NCBI RefSeq assembly: GCF_002795245.1
Contig: NZ_PGVG01000013.1
Location: 120,233 to 184,232, forward strand
Origin: Bradyrhizobium forestalis
Lineage (GTDB): Bacteria > Pseudomonadota > Alphaproteobacteria > Rhizobiales > Xanthobacteraceae
Length of the DNA stretch: 64,000 nucleotides
Direction of reading: 5' to 3'
This document shows, one piece after another, positions 44,736 to 54,597 of the stretch. The position numbers and the translations under genes were made by a program. Positions within the stretch are counted from its first letter, which is position 1, and every line of letters starts with the position of its first letter. The notes under the pieces were generated by a model. It did no database searches. It was given only the letters and a program-made list of their open reading frames with translations, and was not told where the DNA came from.

Positions 44736-45458
44736 TTACGCGCTCACCGCGATATCGCTCGACTGAATCCGCTTCACGCCGGCCTTGGCCATGTCGGCCC
44801 AGGCCTTTGCCAGCGAGCCCTGGGTGTCGATGCCGCGGCAGGCGTCTTCCACCACATAGACCTCGAAGCCCGCCTTGCGCGCGTCCAGCGCGGTCCAGGC
44901 GACGCAGAAGTCCGTCGCGAGGCCAGCGACGAAGACGCGCTTGATCTTGCGGCCCTTCAGGTAGCCGGCAAGCCCCGTCGAGGTCTTGCCGTCGGCTTCG
45001 AGGAAGGCCGAGTAGCTGTCGACGTCCTTGTGAAAACCCTTGCGGATGATGAGCTCGGCGTGCGGGATCGCAAGATCCTTCGACAGCGCGGCACCGTCGG
45101 TGCCCTGCACGCAATGGTCGGGCCACAGCACCTGCTTGCCGTAGGGCAGGTCGATGGTCTCGAACGGTTTTCTGCCGGAATGGACCGACGCAAACGAAAC
45201 GTGGCCGGGCGTGTGCCAGTCCTGCGTCATCACCACGTTCGAAAACGCTTTTGCCATCCTGTTGATGACGGGCACCACCTGCTCGCCTTCCTTCACGGCG
45301 AGACTGCCGCCGGGCAGGAAGCAGTTCTGCACGTCGATCACGAGCAGCGCGGATGCATCGTCCGGCTTGATCGATGCGGCCGCGAACAGCGCGGTTGGCG
45401 CCAGCGTCGCGAGCGCCGTCGTTCCGAGCGCCGCAAGGATTTGTCGTCGATCAAGCAT
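44736..45458 (-). CDS. pncA: nicotinamidase-like isochorismatase-fold hydrolase with Tat-type signal
   Basis: 240 aa from ATG at 45458. N-terminal DRRQILAALGTTALATLAPTALFA looks like a twin-arginine export signal. The enzyme has the triad Asp42, Lys140 and Cys185 (DVQNCFLPGGSL; LIIRKGF; LATDFCVAWTALDA) and metal ligands Asp80, His82 and His86 in TQDWHTPGH. PncA converts nicotinamide to nicotinate. Most PncA proteins are cytoplasmic; the signal suggests a periplasmic enzyme here. Confidence 0.88.
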   Translation of the reverse strand: MLDRRQILAALGTTALATLAPTALFAAASIKPDDASALLVIDVQNCFLPGGSLAVKEGEQVVPVINRMAKAFSNVVMTQDWHTPGHVSFASVHSGRKPFETIDLPYGKQVLWPDHCVQGTDGAALSKDLAIPHAELIIRKGFHKDVDSYSAFLEADGKTSTGLAGYLKGRKIKRVFVAGLATDFCVAWTALDARKAGFEVYVVEDACRGIDTQGSLAKAWADMAKAGVKRIQSSDIAVSA

Positions 45459-45574
45459 CGTTCGCCTCCCCTTGGGATGATCCAATTGGGGAAGCCTAGT
45501 TCCGTTCGTATACGAACAGAAGCCCGAAAATGCAGCCGGCTTTGGTGAGTGGTTGGGCTTGAGCCGCGGGTTCG

Positions 45575-45712
45575 GTGCACCTCTCCCGCTTGCGGGAGAG
45601 GTCGACGCGCGAAGCGCGGCGGGTGAGGGCTCTATCCTCTGGGGGGATGTCCCGTTGCCGGAAGCACCCTCTCCCCAACCCTCCCCCGCTTGCGGGGGAG
45701 GGAGCGCGCCGT
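45575..45712. repeat. palindromic repeat element (family A)
   Basis: Hairpin CTCTCCCGCTTGCGGGAGAG, then CGCGCGAAGCGCGGCGGGTG, and a second hairpin CTCCCCCGCTTGCGGGGGAG. Nearly the same sequence as 12466-12592. It lies between the pncA start and the stop of the next minus-strand gene. Confidence 0.85.
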
Positions 45713-45728
45713 CTTTGCGGATGCGCGC

Positions 45729-46670
45729 CTACCCCTTCGGCTGGATGCCGTCGCGCACGGCGCGGAAGCGGGTGAAGGCGGCTTGCCATTTGTCGCGCGG
45801 GGCGCTGGCGATGATGCGCAATGACGCGCCGCCAGTCGAGAAGCGGATCCACTGCACCACGGTCACCGGGACCTTGTCCTTGCCGCTGACGCCGTCGATC
45901 CGGGTCTCGAAACCCTGCTGGCCGTTGATGCGGATCGGCTCGGACATGGTGATGCGCGATTCGCGCACGCCGGGAATCTGAAGCGCCGTCTCCTGGGCGA
46001 AGCGGGCGCGGTCGTCGGCCTGCTGCGGGGTGGCGCCGATCAGGCCGAGGATCATGAACGGCCGCGACTCGTAGCCCGTGCTCTCATCGCCGTCGGCCAG
46101 GATGATGCTCGAGCCCGGCGCCAGGGTCCGGATGTCCTTGAAGTCGGCGAGATCGGTGATCTTGAACGGCATCAGCGCGATCTGCTCTTCGGCCGAGACC
46201 TGCCTGCGGGTGGCGGCGCTCGCAAACATCTGCCGCACCGCTTCATCCGTGTAGATCTTGGTCGCATTCTCCGGGATCTGCACCGCGACATAGCCGGAGA
46301 AGCCGGCGCCGGGCACGATCATCGAATAGCGCTTCACCGGGGTATCGCCGGCCTTGCCGCTTTCGGTGGTGAAATAGGCAAGACCCGCGGGGGTCTCGAT
46401 CTTGTCCTGCTTGACGCCGCCCGTGCCGGCCGGGTTGGAATTGAAGGCGCTCACGACCTCACCATAGGCCGCCGGCGGCAGCTCGGTGATCAGCACCTTG
46501 ACGCTGCCGTCCTCGCTCTCGAAGCCCGGAAAGGTCTTGGCCGTGCTGAGGCCGATCAACGGCACCATGCCGAGACGCAAGCCAGGTGGGAAAACGGCGT
46601 CGGCGGCGAAGGCCGGAAACGCGGAGGCGGCGAGGAGGGCGAGCGCGGCGAGGGGGCGGATCAGCTTCAT
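45729..46670 (-). CDS. exported protein of unknown function
   Basis: 313 aa from ATG at 46670 (a GTG two codons earlier is also possible). Signal peptide MKLIRPLAALALLAASAFPAFA, cleavage about ALA/AFA-A. The mature protein is soluble, mixed alpha/beta, without cysteines in obvious pairs and without a recognised domain. The block GLRLGMVPLIGLSTAKTFPGFE near the N-terminus may mark an uncharacterised Bradyrhizobiaceae family. It is divergent from dnaK. Confidence 0.78.
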   Translation of the reverse strand: MKLIRPLAALALLAASAFPAFAADAVFPPGLRLGMVPLIGLSTAKTFPGFESEDGSVKVLITELPPAAYGEVVSAFNSNPAGTGGVKQDKIETPAGLAYFTTESGKAGDTPVKRYSMIVPGAGFSGYVAVQIPENATKIYTDEAVRQMFASAATRRQVSAEEQIALMPFKITDLADFKDIRTLAPGSSIILADGDESTGYESRPFMILGLIGATPQQADDRARFAQETALQIPGVRESRITMSEPIRINGQQGFETRIDGVSGKDKVPVTVVQWIRFSTGGASLRIIASAPRDKWQAAFTRFRAVRDGIQPKG

Positions 46671-47066
46671 GGGCACTTTGTTTGGTTCACATTGAGGCCG
46701 TTCGATGGTCGGCCACCGGGCCGCTTTGTCGCGCGGGGCAGCTCGAGGCGGCTGCCCGGCCGGTCCGCCTTTTAGCGGGTTTGGCCTCGCCGCAACAGGG
46801 CGGGGCCGGTTGCGGTAGCGGGGGGCTTGCCGAAGGGCAAACCTGTTAATAATTCCTCACCCGCAAGGGCGGTTGTGTCCGGATATGATCTTCCAAAACC
46901 CAATGTTTTCACGGCAGAAACGTAGCTTCGGTCCTTGCGGGCCCCTCCCCCCCTCCTATATGAGCCTCAATCATCGCAATATCGCGGATGTTTGATCTTA
47001 GGGGGTTTCGGTTCGGGTGCCTTCTGGGCCCAGCCAACCTGCCGCAAAAAGAAGGATATCAGGACC
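46671..47066. other. dnaK upstream region
   Basis: 396 bases between the divergent exported-protein gene and dnaK. It contains the RpoH-type promoter at 46934-46961 and about 100 bases of dnaK leader. No gene or CIRCE element was seen. Confidence 0.7.
46934..46961 (+). promoter_or_regulatory. RpoH (sigma-32) promoter of dnaK
   Basis: CTTG at 46934-46937, exactly 17 bases, then CCTATAT at 46955-46961. This matches the alphaproteobacterial sigma-32 pattern CTTG-N17-CYTATnT. It is 105 bp upstream of the dnaK ATG. RpoH control of dnaKJ is established in Bradyrhizobium japonicum. Confidence 0.9.
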
Positions 47067-48968
<1,902 letters not shown>

Positions 48969-49227
48969 CCCTGAGAGGGTGACGATGCGGACCGCTTGCA
49001 CCCCACACGCGCTACCGGCCTCCTCCCTCACGGGGGAGGCCGCCGTGTCGGGACGGACGGGCCAAGATTCTGTTTCAATCGCGCCCGTTACGATCGATCA
49101 ATTCCCAGCCGTTATTCTGAACGCCGCCAAGCTGCCCTCTGCCGCGAAGCGGAAGGCTACCTATATCGTCGCGTGGGAACGCTTTTTCTCGCCGACCTGA
49201 CCTGCGATTGGATAGACCGAGTCCGAC
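48969..49227. other. dnaK-dnaJ intergenic region
   Basis: 259 bases, no gene. A hairpin GGCCTCC...GGAGGCC near 49018-49042 could attenuate transcription into dnaJ or stabilise dnaK mRNA. No second CTTG-N17-CYTATnT promoter was found by eye. Confidence 0.5.
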
Positions 49228-50355
49228 ATGTCCACGTCCGCCAAGCGCTGCTATTACGAAACCCTCGAAGTCGAACGCGATGCTGACGATTCGGTCCTGA
49301 AATCGTCGTTCCGCAAGCTGGCGATGAAGTTCCACCCCGACCGCAATCCCGGGGACAACACCAGCGAAGTCAAGTTCAAGGAAATCAACGAGGCCTACGA
49401 GGTCCTGAAAGACAAGGACAAGCGCGCCGCCTACGACCGCTACGGCCATGCTGCCTTCGAGCAGGGCGGCGGCGGCGCCGGTTTCGGTGCGGGCTTTGCG
49501 TCCTCGTTCTCCGACATTTTCGAAGACCTGTTCGGCATGGCCGGACAGCGCGGCCGCGGCGGCCGCGAGCGTGGCGCCGATTTGCGCTACAACATGGAAA
49601 TCACGCTCGAGGAAGCTTTTGGCGGCAAGACCGCGCAGATCGAGATTCCGGTCTCGGTCACCTGCGAGGCCTGCTCGGGCATCGGCGCCAAGGCCGGCAC
49701 CAAGCCGAAGACCTGCTCGAGCTGCGGCGGCGCCGGCCGCGTGCGGCAGTCGCAGGGCTTCTTCACCCTCGAGCGCACCTGTCCCGGCTGCCAGGGCCGC
49801 GGCCAGATGATCGAGGACGCTTGCCCGTCCTGCGCGGGCCAGGGCCGGGTCACCCGCGAGCGCACGCTGTCGGTCAACATTCCGCAAGGTGTCGAGGATG
49901 GCACACGGATCAGGCTCGCCGGCGAGGGCGAGGCCGGGGTCCGCGGTGGTCCGCCCGGCGACCTCTACATCTTCCTCTCGCTGGCCCAGCACCAGTTCTT
50001 CCAGCGCGACGGCGCCGATCTGCATTGCCGCGCGCCGATCTCGATGGTGACGGCCGCGCTCGGCGGCGAATTCGAGGTGCCCACCATCGACAAGGGCAAG
50101 GCCAAAGTGAAGGTGCCGGCCGGAACCCAGTCGGGCCGCCGATTCCGCATTGCATCAAAAGGCATGCCGGTGCTGCGGTCGCGCCAGATGGGCGACATGT
50201 ACGTTCAGGTCGTGGTCGAGACCCCGCAGAACCTCACCAAGAAGCAGCAGGAGTTGCTGGCCGAGTTCGAAAAACTCTCCTCCGGCAACACCCAGCCGGA
50301 ATCCGAGGGTTTCTTCGCCAAGGTCAAGGACTTCTTCGGTAATCGGGCGAGTTGA
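49228..50355 (+). CDS. dnaJ: molecular chaperone DnaJ (Hsp40)
   Basis: 375 aa. J domain with the HPD motif at 36-38, a Gly/Phe-rich linker (GGGGAGFGAGFASSF), and four zinc-finger repeats CEACSGIG, CSSCGGAG, CPGCQGRG, CPSCAGQG. C-terminal substrate-binding domains follow. Standard type I DnaJ, on the same strand as dnaK and probably in its operon. Confidence 0.98.
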   Translation: MSTSAKRCYYETLEVERDADDSVLKSSFRKLAMKFHPDRNPGDNTSEVKFKEINEAYEVLKDKDKRAAYDRYGHAAFEQGGGGAGFGAGFASSFSDIFEDLFGMAGQRGRGGRERGADLRYNMEITLEEAFGGKTAQIEIPVSVTCEACSGIGAKAGTKPKTCSSCGGAGRVRQSQGFFTLERTCPGCQGRGQMIEDACPSCAGQGRVTRERTLSVNIPQGVEDGTRIRLAGEGEAGVRGGPPGDLYIFLSLAQHQFFQRDGADLHCRAPISMVTAALGGEFEVPTIDKGKAKVKVPAGTQSGRRFRIASKGMPVLRSRQMGDMYVQVVVETPQNLTKKQQELLAEFEKLSSGNTQPESEGFFAKVKDFFGNRAS

Positions 50356-50443
50356 CTCGTCTTGACCGTGCCGCCTTCGGCCTATACGTCTTTATGACCA
50401 TTTTCTGACACGCCGCGGTCCCGCGGTCCCGTCCGGTCCCGAC

Positions 50444-51043
50444 ATGCCATTGCCATCGTCCGCGCGTGCGTTGAAGAAGCCTCGTCTCGACGACGAGGTG
50501 CGCTTTCTCAGGTCGTGGATCGAAAAGCCACTGCACATGGGCGCGGTGATGCCGTCGGGCAAGCTGCTGGCGCGGACCATGGCTCACTATGTTGATCCCG
50601 ATTCCGACGCACCGGTGGTGGAGCTCGGACCCGGCACCGGCGCCATCACCTCCGCGCTGATCGAGCGCGGTGTCGACCAGAAGCGTCTCGTGCTCGTCGA
50701 ATACAATCCCGGCTTCTGCGCGCTGCTGCGCGACCGCTACCCGCAGGCGAAGGTGGTGCAGGGCGATGCCTATCGCCTGCGCGACACGCTCTGGAATGTC
50801 TTGAGCGCGCCGGCTGGCGCGGTCGTCTCGGGCCTGCCGCTCGTCACAAAACCGATGCTGACGCGGCTGCGGCTCATCCGCGACGCCTTCACCGCGCTTG
50901 CGCCCGGTGCGCCCTTCATCCAGTTCACCTATGCGGTGGTGCCGCCGATCCCGAAATCGCTGCCCGGCGTGTCCACAGAGGCTTCGGAACGGATCTGGAT
51001 GAACCTTCCGCCGGCCCGCGTCTGGGTGTATCGCAAGGATTAA
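50444..51043 (+). CDS. pmtA: phospholipid N-methyltransferase PmtA
   Basis: SAM-dependent methyltransferase resembling Sinorhizobium/Bradyrhizobium-type PmtA, which methylates phosphatidylethanolamine on the way to phosphatidylcholine. 199 aa. The N-terminal FLRSWIEKPLHMGAVMPSG is characteristic, the SAM motif VVELGPGTGA is at 58-67, and the C-terminus has FIQFTYAVVPPIP. It lies 88 bp after dnaJ, a placement conserved in Rhizobiales. rRNA adenine methyltransferases share the fold, but the N-terminal motif favours PmtA. Confidence 0.88.
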   Translation: MPLPSSARALKKPRLDDEVRFLRSWIEKPLHMGAVMPSGKLLARTMAHYVDPDSDAPVVELGPGTGAITSALIERGVDQKRLVLVEYNPGFCALLRDRYPQAKVVQGDAYRLRDTLWNVLSAPAGAVVSGLPLVTKPMLTRLRLIRDAFTALAPGAPFIQFTYAVVPPIPKSLPGVSTEASERIWMNLPPARVWVYRKD

Positions 51044-51100
51044 TTCCGCCGGCATTGCTCTTTGCGCGGCGGGCTCGTTTCGCCGAACGCATGGAAGCGG

Positions 51101-51679
51101 ATGTCCGCACCCAAAATCCTGATCATTCCGGGTTCGCTGCGCACCGGCTCGCACAATGCGAAGCTTGCAGCGGTCGCTGCCTACGAATTCGTTCAGGCCG
51201 GCGTCGACGTCACCCGCATCTCGCTCGCCGATTTTCCGCTGCCGATCTACGACGGCGATCTCCAGGCCAAGTCCGGCGTGCCCAAGCACGCCATCAATCT
51301 CAAGCGCATGATCGGCGCCCATCACGGCGTCCTCATCGTCTCGCCCGAATACAACGCCTCGGTGCCGCCGCTCCTCAAGAACGCGATCGACTGGGTCAGC
51401 CGTGTGCATGAGCTGCATGAGGCGCGCGGCGAGGTGTTCCGCAACCGCGTCTTCGCGCTCGCCGGTGCCTCGCAGAGCCGGCTTGGCGCCGCCCGCGCGC
51501 TCCAGGCCTTGCGGCTGATCCTGACCTCGTGCCACGCCAATGTGATTGCCAGCCAGCTCACACTCGCCTTTGCCGACCAGGCCTATGACGATATGGACAG
51601 GCTTAAGAACGAGGGCGATATCGCCGCGTTGAAGCAGCTGGTCGCGCAGTTGATCGACATTTCCCAACGCATGATGTGA
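51101..51679 (+). CDS. NADPH-dependent FMN reductase family protein
   Basis: 192 aa from ATG at 51101 (MSAPKILIIPGS); the longer TTG-started frame is unlikely. Flavodoxin-like fold with the phosphate-binding PGSLRTGSHN and the flavin-contact SPEYNASVPPLLKNAIDWVSR. Related to ChrR/YieF/ArsH-type quinone or chromate reductases; the true substrate cannot be told. It ends 6 bp before pyrF, so the two are likely cotranscribed. Confidence 0.88.
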   Translation: MSAPKILIIPGSLRTGSHNAKLAAVAAYEFVQAGVDVTRISLADFPLPIYDGDLQAKSGVPKHAINLKRMIGAHHGVLIVSPEYNASVPPLLKNAIDWVSRVHELHEARGEVFRNRVFALAGASQSRLGAARALQALRLILTSCHANVIASQLTLAFADQAYDDMDRLKNEGDIAALKQLVAQLIDISQRMM

Positions 51680-51685
51680 GGTGAC

Positions 51686-52396
51686 ATGACGCCAGCCGAG
51701 ATCGCCCCGAAAGACCGCCTGATCGTTGCGCTCGACCTGCCGAGCGTTGATGCCGCGGAGGCGATGATCGCGAGGCTCGGCGACAGCGTCTCGTTCTACA
51801 AGATTGGCTATCAGCTCGCTTATGCCGGCGGCCTACCGTTGATCGGAAAGCTCGCCGACAGAGGCAAGAAGGTGTTTGCCGATCTCAAGATGCACGACAT
51901 CGGCAACACGGTGACACGCGGCGTCGAGAGCGTCGCCAAGCTGGGGGCGACCTTCGTCACCGTGCACGCCTATCCGCAGACCATGAAGGGCGCCGTCGAA
52001 GGCCGCGGCAGCGCCAGCCTGAAGATCCTCGCCGTCACGGTGCTGACTTCCTACAACGACGACGATTTGCATGCGGCCGGCTATCGGCTCAGCGTGTCGG
52101 AGTTGGTTGAGGCGCGCGCACAGCAGGCGCAGGTGATCGGCGTCGACGGCCTGGTGTCCTCGCCAGAGGAAGTCGGCAGCCTGCGCAAGATCGTGGGCCA
52201 CCAGATGAGCCTCGTCACCCCCGGCATTCGTCCGGCGGGCGCCGCCAGCGGTGACCAGAAGCGCATCATGACGCCGGGCCGTGCGATCACCGCGGGCGCG
52301 GACTATCTCGTCGTCGGGCGCCCGGTGGTGGAAGCCGCCGATCCGAAGGCCGTCGCCGACGCCATCCACGCCGAGATCGTGCAGGCGCTCGGCTAA
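51686..52396 (+). CDS. pyrF: orotidine 5'-phosphate decarboxylase
   Basis: Final step of UMP synthesis. 236 aa. Catalytic Asp66-x-Lys68-x-x-Asp71 in DLKMHDIGNT, the N-terminal IVALDLPS, and the C-terminal phosphate loop VVGRPVVEAADPKAVADAI. GAGGTGAC ribosome-binding region precedes the ATG. Confidence 0.98.
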   Translation: MTPAEIAPKDRLIVALDLPSVDAAEAMIARLGDSVSFYKIGYQLAYAGGLPLIGKLADRGKKVFADLKMHDIGNTVTRGVESVAKLGATFVTVHAYPQTMKGAVEGRGSASLKILAVTVLTSYNDDDLHAAGYRLSVSELVEARAQQAQVIGVDGLVSSPEEVGSLRKIVGHQMSLVTPGIRPAGAASGDQKRIMTPGRAITAGADYLVVGRPVVEAADPKAVADAIHAEIVQALG

Positions 52397-52420
52397 CCAC
52401 CAAAAACAGGGAGAAGAACA

Positions 52421-52732
52421 ATGGCAAAAGGCTACTGGATCGGGCGTGTCGACGTGAGCAATGACGAGGGCTACAAGCCCTACGCCGTCGCCAATGGTCC
52501 GATCTTCAAGAAATGGGGTGGCCGTTTCGTCATTCGCGGCGGGAAGTTCACCACCGTCGAGGGCGCCAGCCGTACCCGCAACGTCGTGATCGAATTCCCG
52601 GACTATCAGACCGCGATCGCCTGCTACAACTCGCCGGAATACCAGGCCAACATCAAGGTGCGTCAGCCGCACTCGATCGCCGACCTCATCATCATCGAGG
52701 GCTATGACGGTCCGCAGCCGTCGGAATCGTAG
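52421..52732 (+). CDS. DUF1330 family protein
   Basis: 103 aa, dimeric alpha-beta barrel family of unknown function. Family features: GYWIGRVDVSNDEGYKPYA, GGRFVIRGGKFTTVEG and the QTAIACYNSPEYQ helix. A good AGGGAGAAG ribosome-binding site precedes ATG. It follows pyrF by 24 bp. Confidence 0.92.
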   Translation: MAKGYWIGRVDVSNDEGYKPYAVANGPIFKKWGGRFVIRGGKFTTVEGASRTRNVVIEFPDYQTAIACYNSPEYQANIKVRQPHSIADLIIIEGYDGPQPSES

Positions 52733-52754
52733 ATTTCGACCGCCGCGCTCTCTT

Positions 52755-52937
52755 ACCCTCCCCTGGAGGGGGAGGGTCGGCACGTAATCGAGCGAAGCGA
52801 GATTGCGTGACGGGGGGGGGTGATCTCTCCACTCGGGCACTGTTCGTCGCGGAGGCACCGTCACCCCCCCCCGCTCGCGCTGCGCGCGATCGACCACGGG
52901 CGAGCTACGCTCGTCCCGGACCCCTCCAGGGGAGGGT
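52755..52937. repeat. nested fold-back repeat with G9/C9 tracts
   Basis: Perfect 17-bp inverted ends ACCCTCCCCTGGAGGGG (52755-52771, complement at 52921-52937) enclose a second perfect 13-bp pair, CGGGGGGGGGTGA at 52811-52823 and its complement at 52861-52873. The whole 183 bp can fold back on itself. Non-coding, between DUF1330 and dapB genes. Confidence 0.85.
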
Positions 52938-53021
52938 TAGAGCGCCTCCGTCCCCCCGATCCCCCTCGGTTGCCGGAACTCTATCCCCCCGCTACAACGG
53001 CCTTTCGAAGAGGATCACACC

Positions 53022-53837
53022 ATGTCCGACATGCGCTTGATTGTTGCTGGGGCTGGCGGCCGGATGGGCCGGGCGCTGGTGCGGGCGATTGCCGAGAGCA
53101 AGGGCGCGGTGCTGGCGGGTGCGCTGGAGGCGCCGGGATCCGATCTGCTCGGCAAGGATGCCGGCGTGCTCGCAGGCCTGCCGGCCAACGGCATCACGCT
53201 CTCGGCCGATCTCTGGGCGATGTCGAAGGATGCCGACGGCATCCTCGATTTCACCGTGCCGGCGGCGACCATCGCCAATGTCGCGATCGCCGCCCAGCGC
53301 GGCCTCGTGCATGTCATCGGCACGACCGGCCTGTCGGGCTCGGACAATGCCGTGATCAAGAGCGTCACCAATCGCGCGGTGGTGGTGCAATCCGGCAATA
53401 TGAGCCTGGGCGTCAATCTGCTCGCCGCCGTGGTCAAGCGCGTTGCCAAGGCGCTCGACCAGAGCTTTGACATCGAGATCGTCGAAACCCACCACCGCAT
53501 GAAGGTCGATGCGCCCTCGGGCACCGCGCTGATGCTGGGCCAAGCCGCAGCCAGCGGCCGCGGCGTCACCCTCGATGACCATTCCGAGCGTGGCCGTGAC
53601 GGCATCACCGGCGCGCGCCGGCCGGGCAATATCGGTTTCGCCTCCTTGCGCGGCGGCACCGTCGCCGGCGACCACAGTGTCAGCTTCCTTGGTCCGTTCG
53701 AGCGCCTGACGCTGTCGCATCAGGCCGAGGACCGCATGCTGTTCGCCCATGGTGCGCTCAAGGCGGCGCTGTGGGCGCATGGCAAGGCGCCGGGGCACTA
53801 CACCATGGCCGACGTGCTCGGCCTATCCGACATCTGA
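53022..53837 (+). CDS. dapB: 4-hydroxy-tetrahydrodipicolinate reductase
   Basis: Lysine/diaminopimelate pathway enzyme. 271 aa. NAD(P)-binding GAGGRMG at 10-16, the catalytic ETHHRMKVDAPSGTA (His157, His158, Lys161), and ATIANVAIA plus GTTGLS in between. gpmA follows after 19 bp. Confidence 0.98.
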   Translation: MSDMRLIVAGAGGRMGRALVRAIAESKGAVLAGALEAPGSDLLGKDAGVLAGLPANGITLSADLWAMSKDADGILDFTVPAATIANVAIAAQRGLVHVIGTTGLSGSDNAVIKSVTNRAVVVQSGNMSLGVNLLAAVVKRVAKALDQSFDIEIVETHHRMKVDAPSGTALMLGQAAASGRGVTLDDHSERGRDGITGARRPGNIGFASLRGGTVAGDHSVSFLGPFERLTLSHQAEDRMLFAHGALKAALWAHGKAPGHYTMADVLGLSDI

Positions 53838-53856
53838 ACAACACGGAAAGCAGTTG

Positions 53857-54480
53857 ATGAGTGAACGTCTCCTCGTGCTCGTGCGCCATGGCCAGAGCGA
53901 ATGGAATCTGAAGAACCTGTTCACGGGCTGGAAGGACCCTGACCTCACCGAGCTCGGCGTGAAGGAAGCCAAGGAAGCCGGCCGCAAGCTGAAGGCGCAG
54001 GGCCTCGTGTTCGACGTCGCCTACACCTCGGTGCTGACCCGCGCGCAGCACACGCTCGATCTCATCCTCGCTGAGCTCGGCCAGGAGGGGCTGCCGACCT
54101 CGAAGAACCTCGCGCTCAACGAGCGCGACTATGGCGATCTCTCCGGTCTCAACAAGGATGACGCCCGCAAGAGATGGGGCGAGGACCAGGTGCTGATCTG
54201 GCGCCGTTCCTATGACGTGCCGCCGCCCGGCGGCGAAAGCCTGAAGGACACGCTGGCGCGCGCGCTGCCCTATTACGTGCAGGAGATCCTGCCCGACGTG
54301 CTCAACGGCAAGCGCACGCTGGTTGCCGCCCACGGCAACTCGCTGCGCGCGCTGATCATTGTGCTGGAAAAGCTCTCGCCAGAGGGCATTTTGAAGCGCG
54401 AGCTCGCGACGGGTGTGCCGATCATCTACCGGCTCAACGCGGATTCGACGGTGGCCTCGAAGCTGGATCTGGCGGGCTGA
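53857..54480 (+). CDS. gpmA: 2,3-bisphosphoglycerate-dependent phosphoglycerate mutase
   Basis: Interconverts 3- and 2-phosphoglycerate in glycolysis. 207 aa from ATG at 53857, the shorter alphaproteobacterial type. Catalytic His11 in VRHGQSEWN, NERDYGDLSGLNKDDAR, and the second His in AAHGNSLRALI. Upstream open frame reads antisense-like residues and is not used. Confidence 0.97.
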   Translation: MSERLLVLVRHGQSEWNLKNLFTGWKDPDLTELGVKEAKEAGRKLKAQGLVFDVAYTSVLTRAQHTLDLILAELGQEGLPTSKNLALNERDYGDLSGLNKDDARKRWGEDQVLIWRRSYDVPPPGGESLKDTLARALPYYVQEILPDVLNGKRTLVAAHGNSLRALIIVLEKLSPEGILKRELATGVPIIYRLNADSTVASKLDLAG

Positions 54481-54488
54481 TAGATTCC

Positions 54489-54587
54489 GTCATTCCGGGG
54501 CGCCCGAAGGGCGAACCCGGAATCTCGAGGTTCTCAGGTGCGCAATTGCGCACCTGAGTTCGATGCTTCGCATCGCCCCGGAACGAC
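54489..54587. repeat. palindromic repeat element (family B)
   Basis: 99 bp with inverted ends GTCATTCCGGGGCG and CGCCCCGGAACGAC. The interior contains GTGCGCAATTGCGCAC and GATGCTTCGCATC and nearly duplicates 44623-44724. It lies between convergent gpmA and the Ada-like gene, both of which end beside it. Confidence 0.87.
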
Positions 54588-54597
54588 ATTGAATAAC

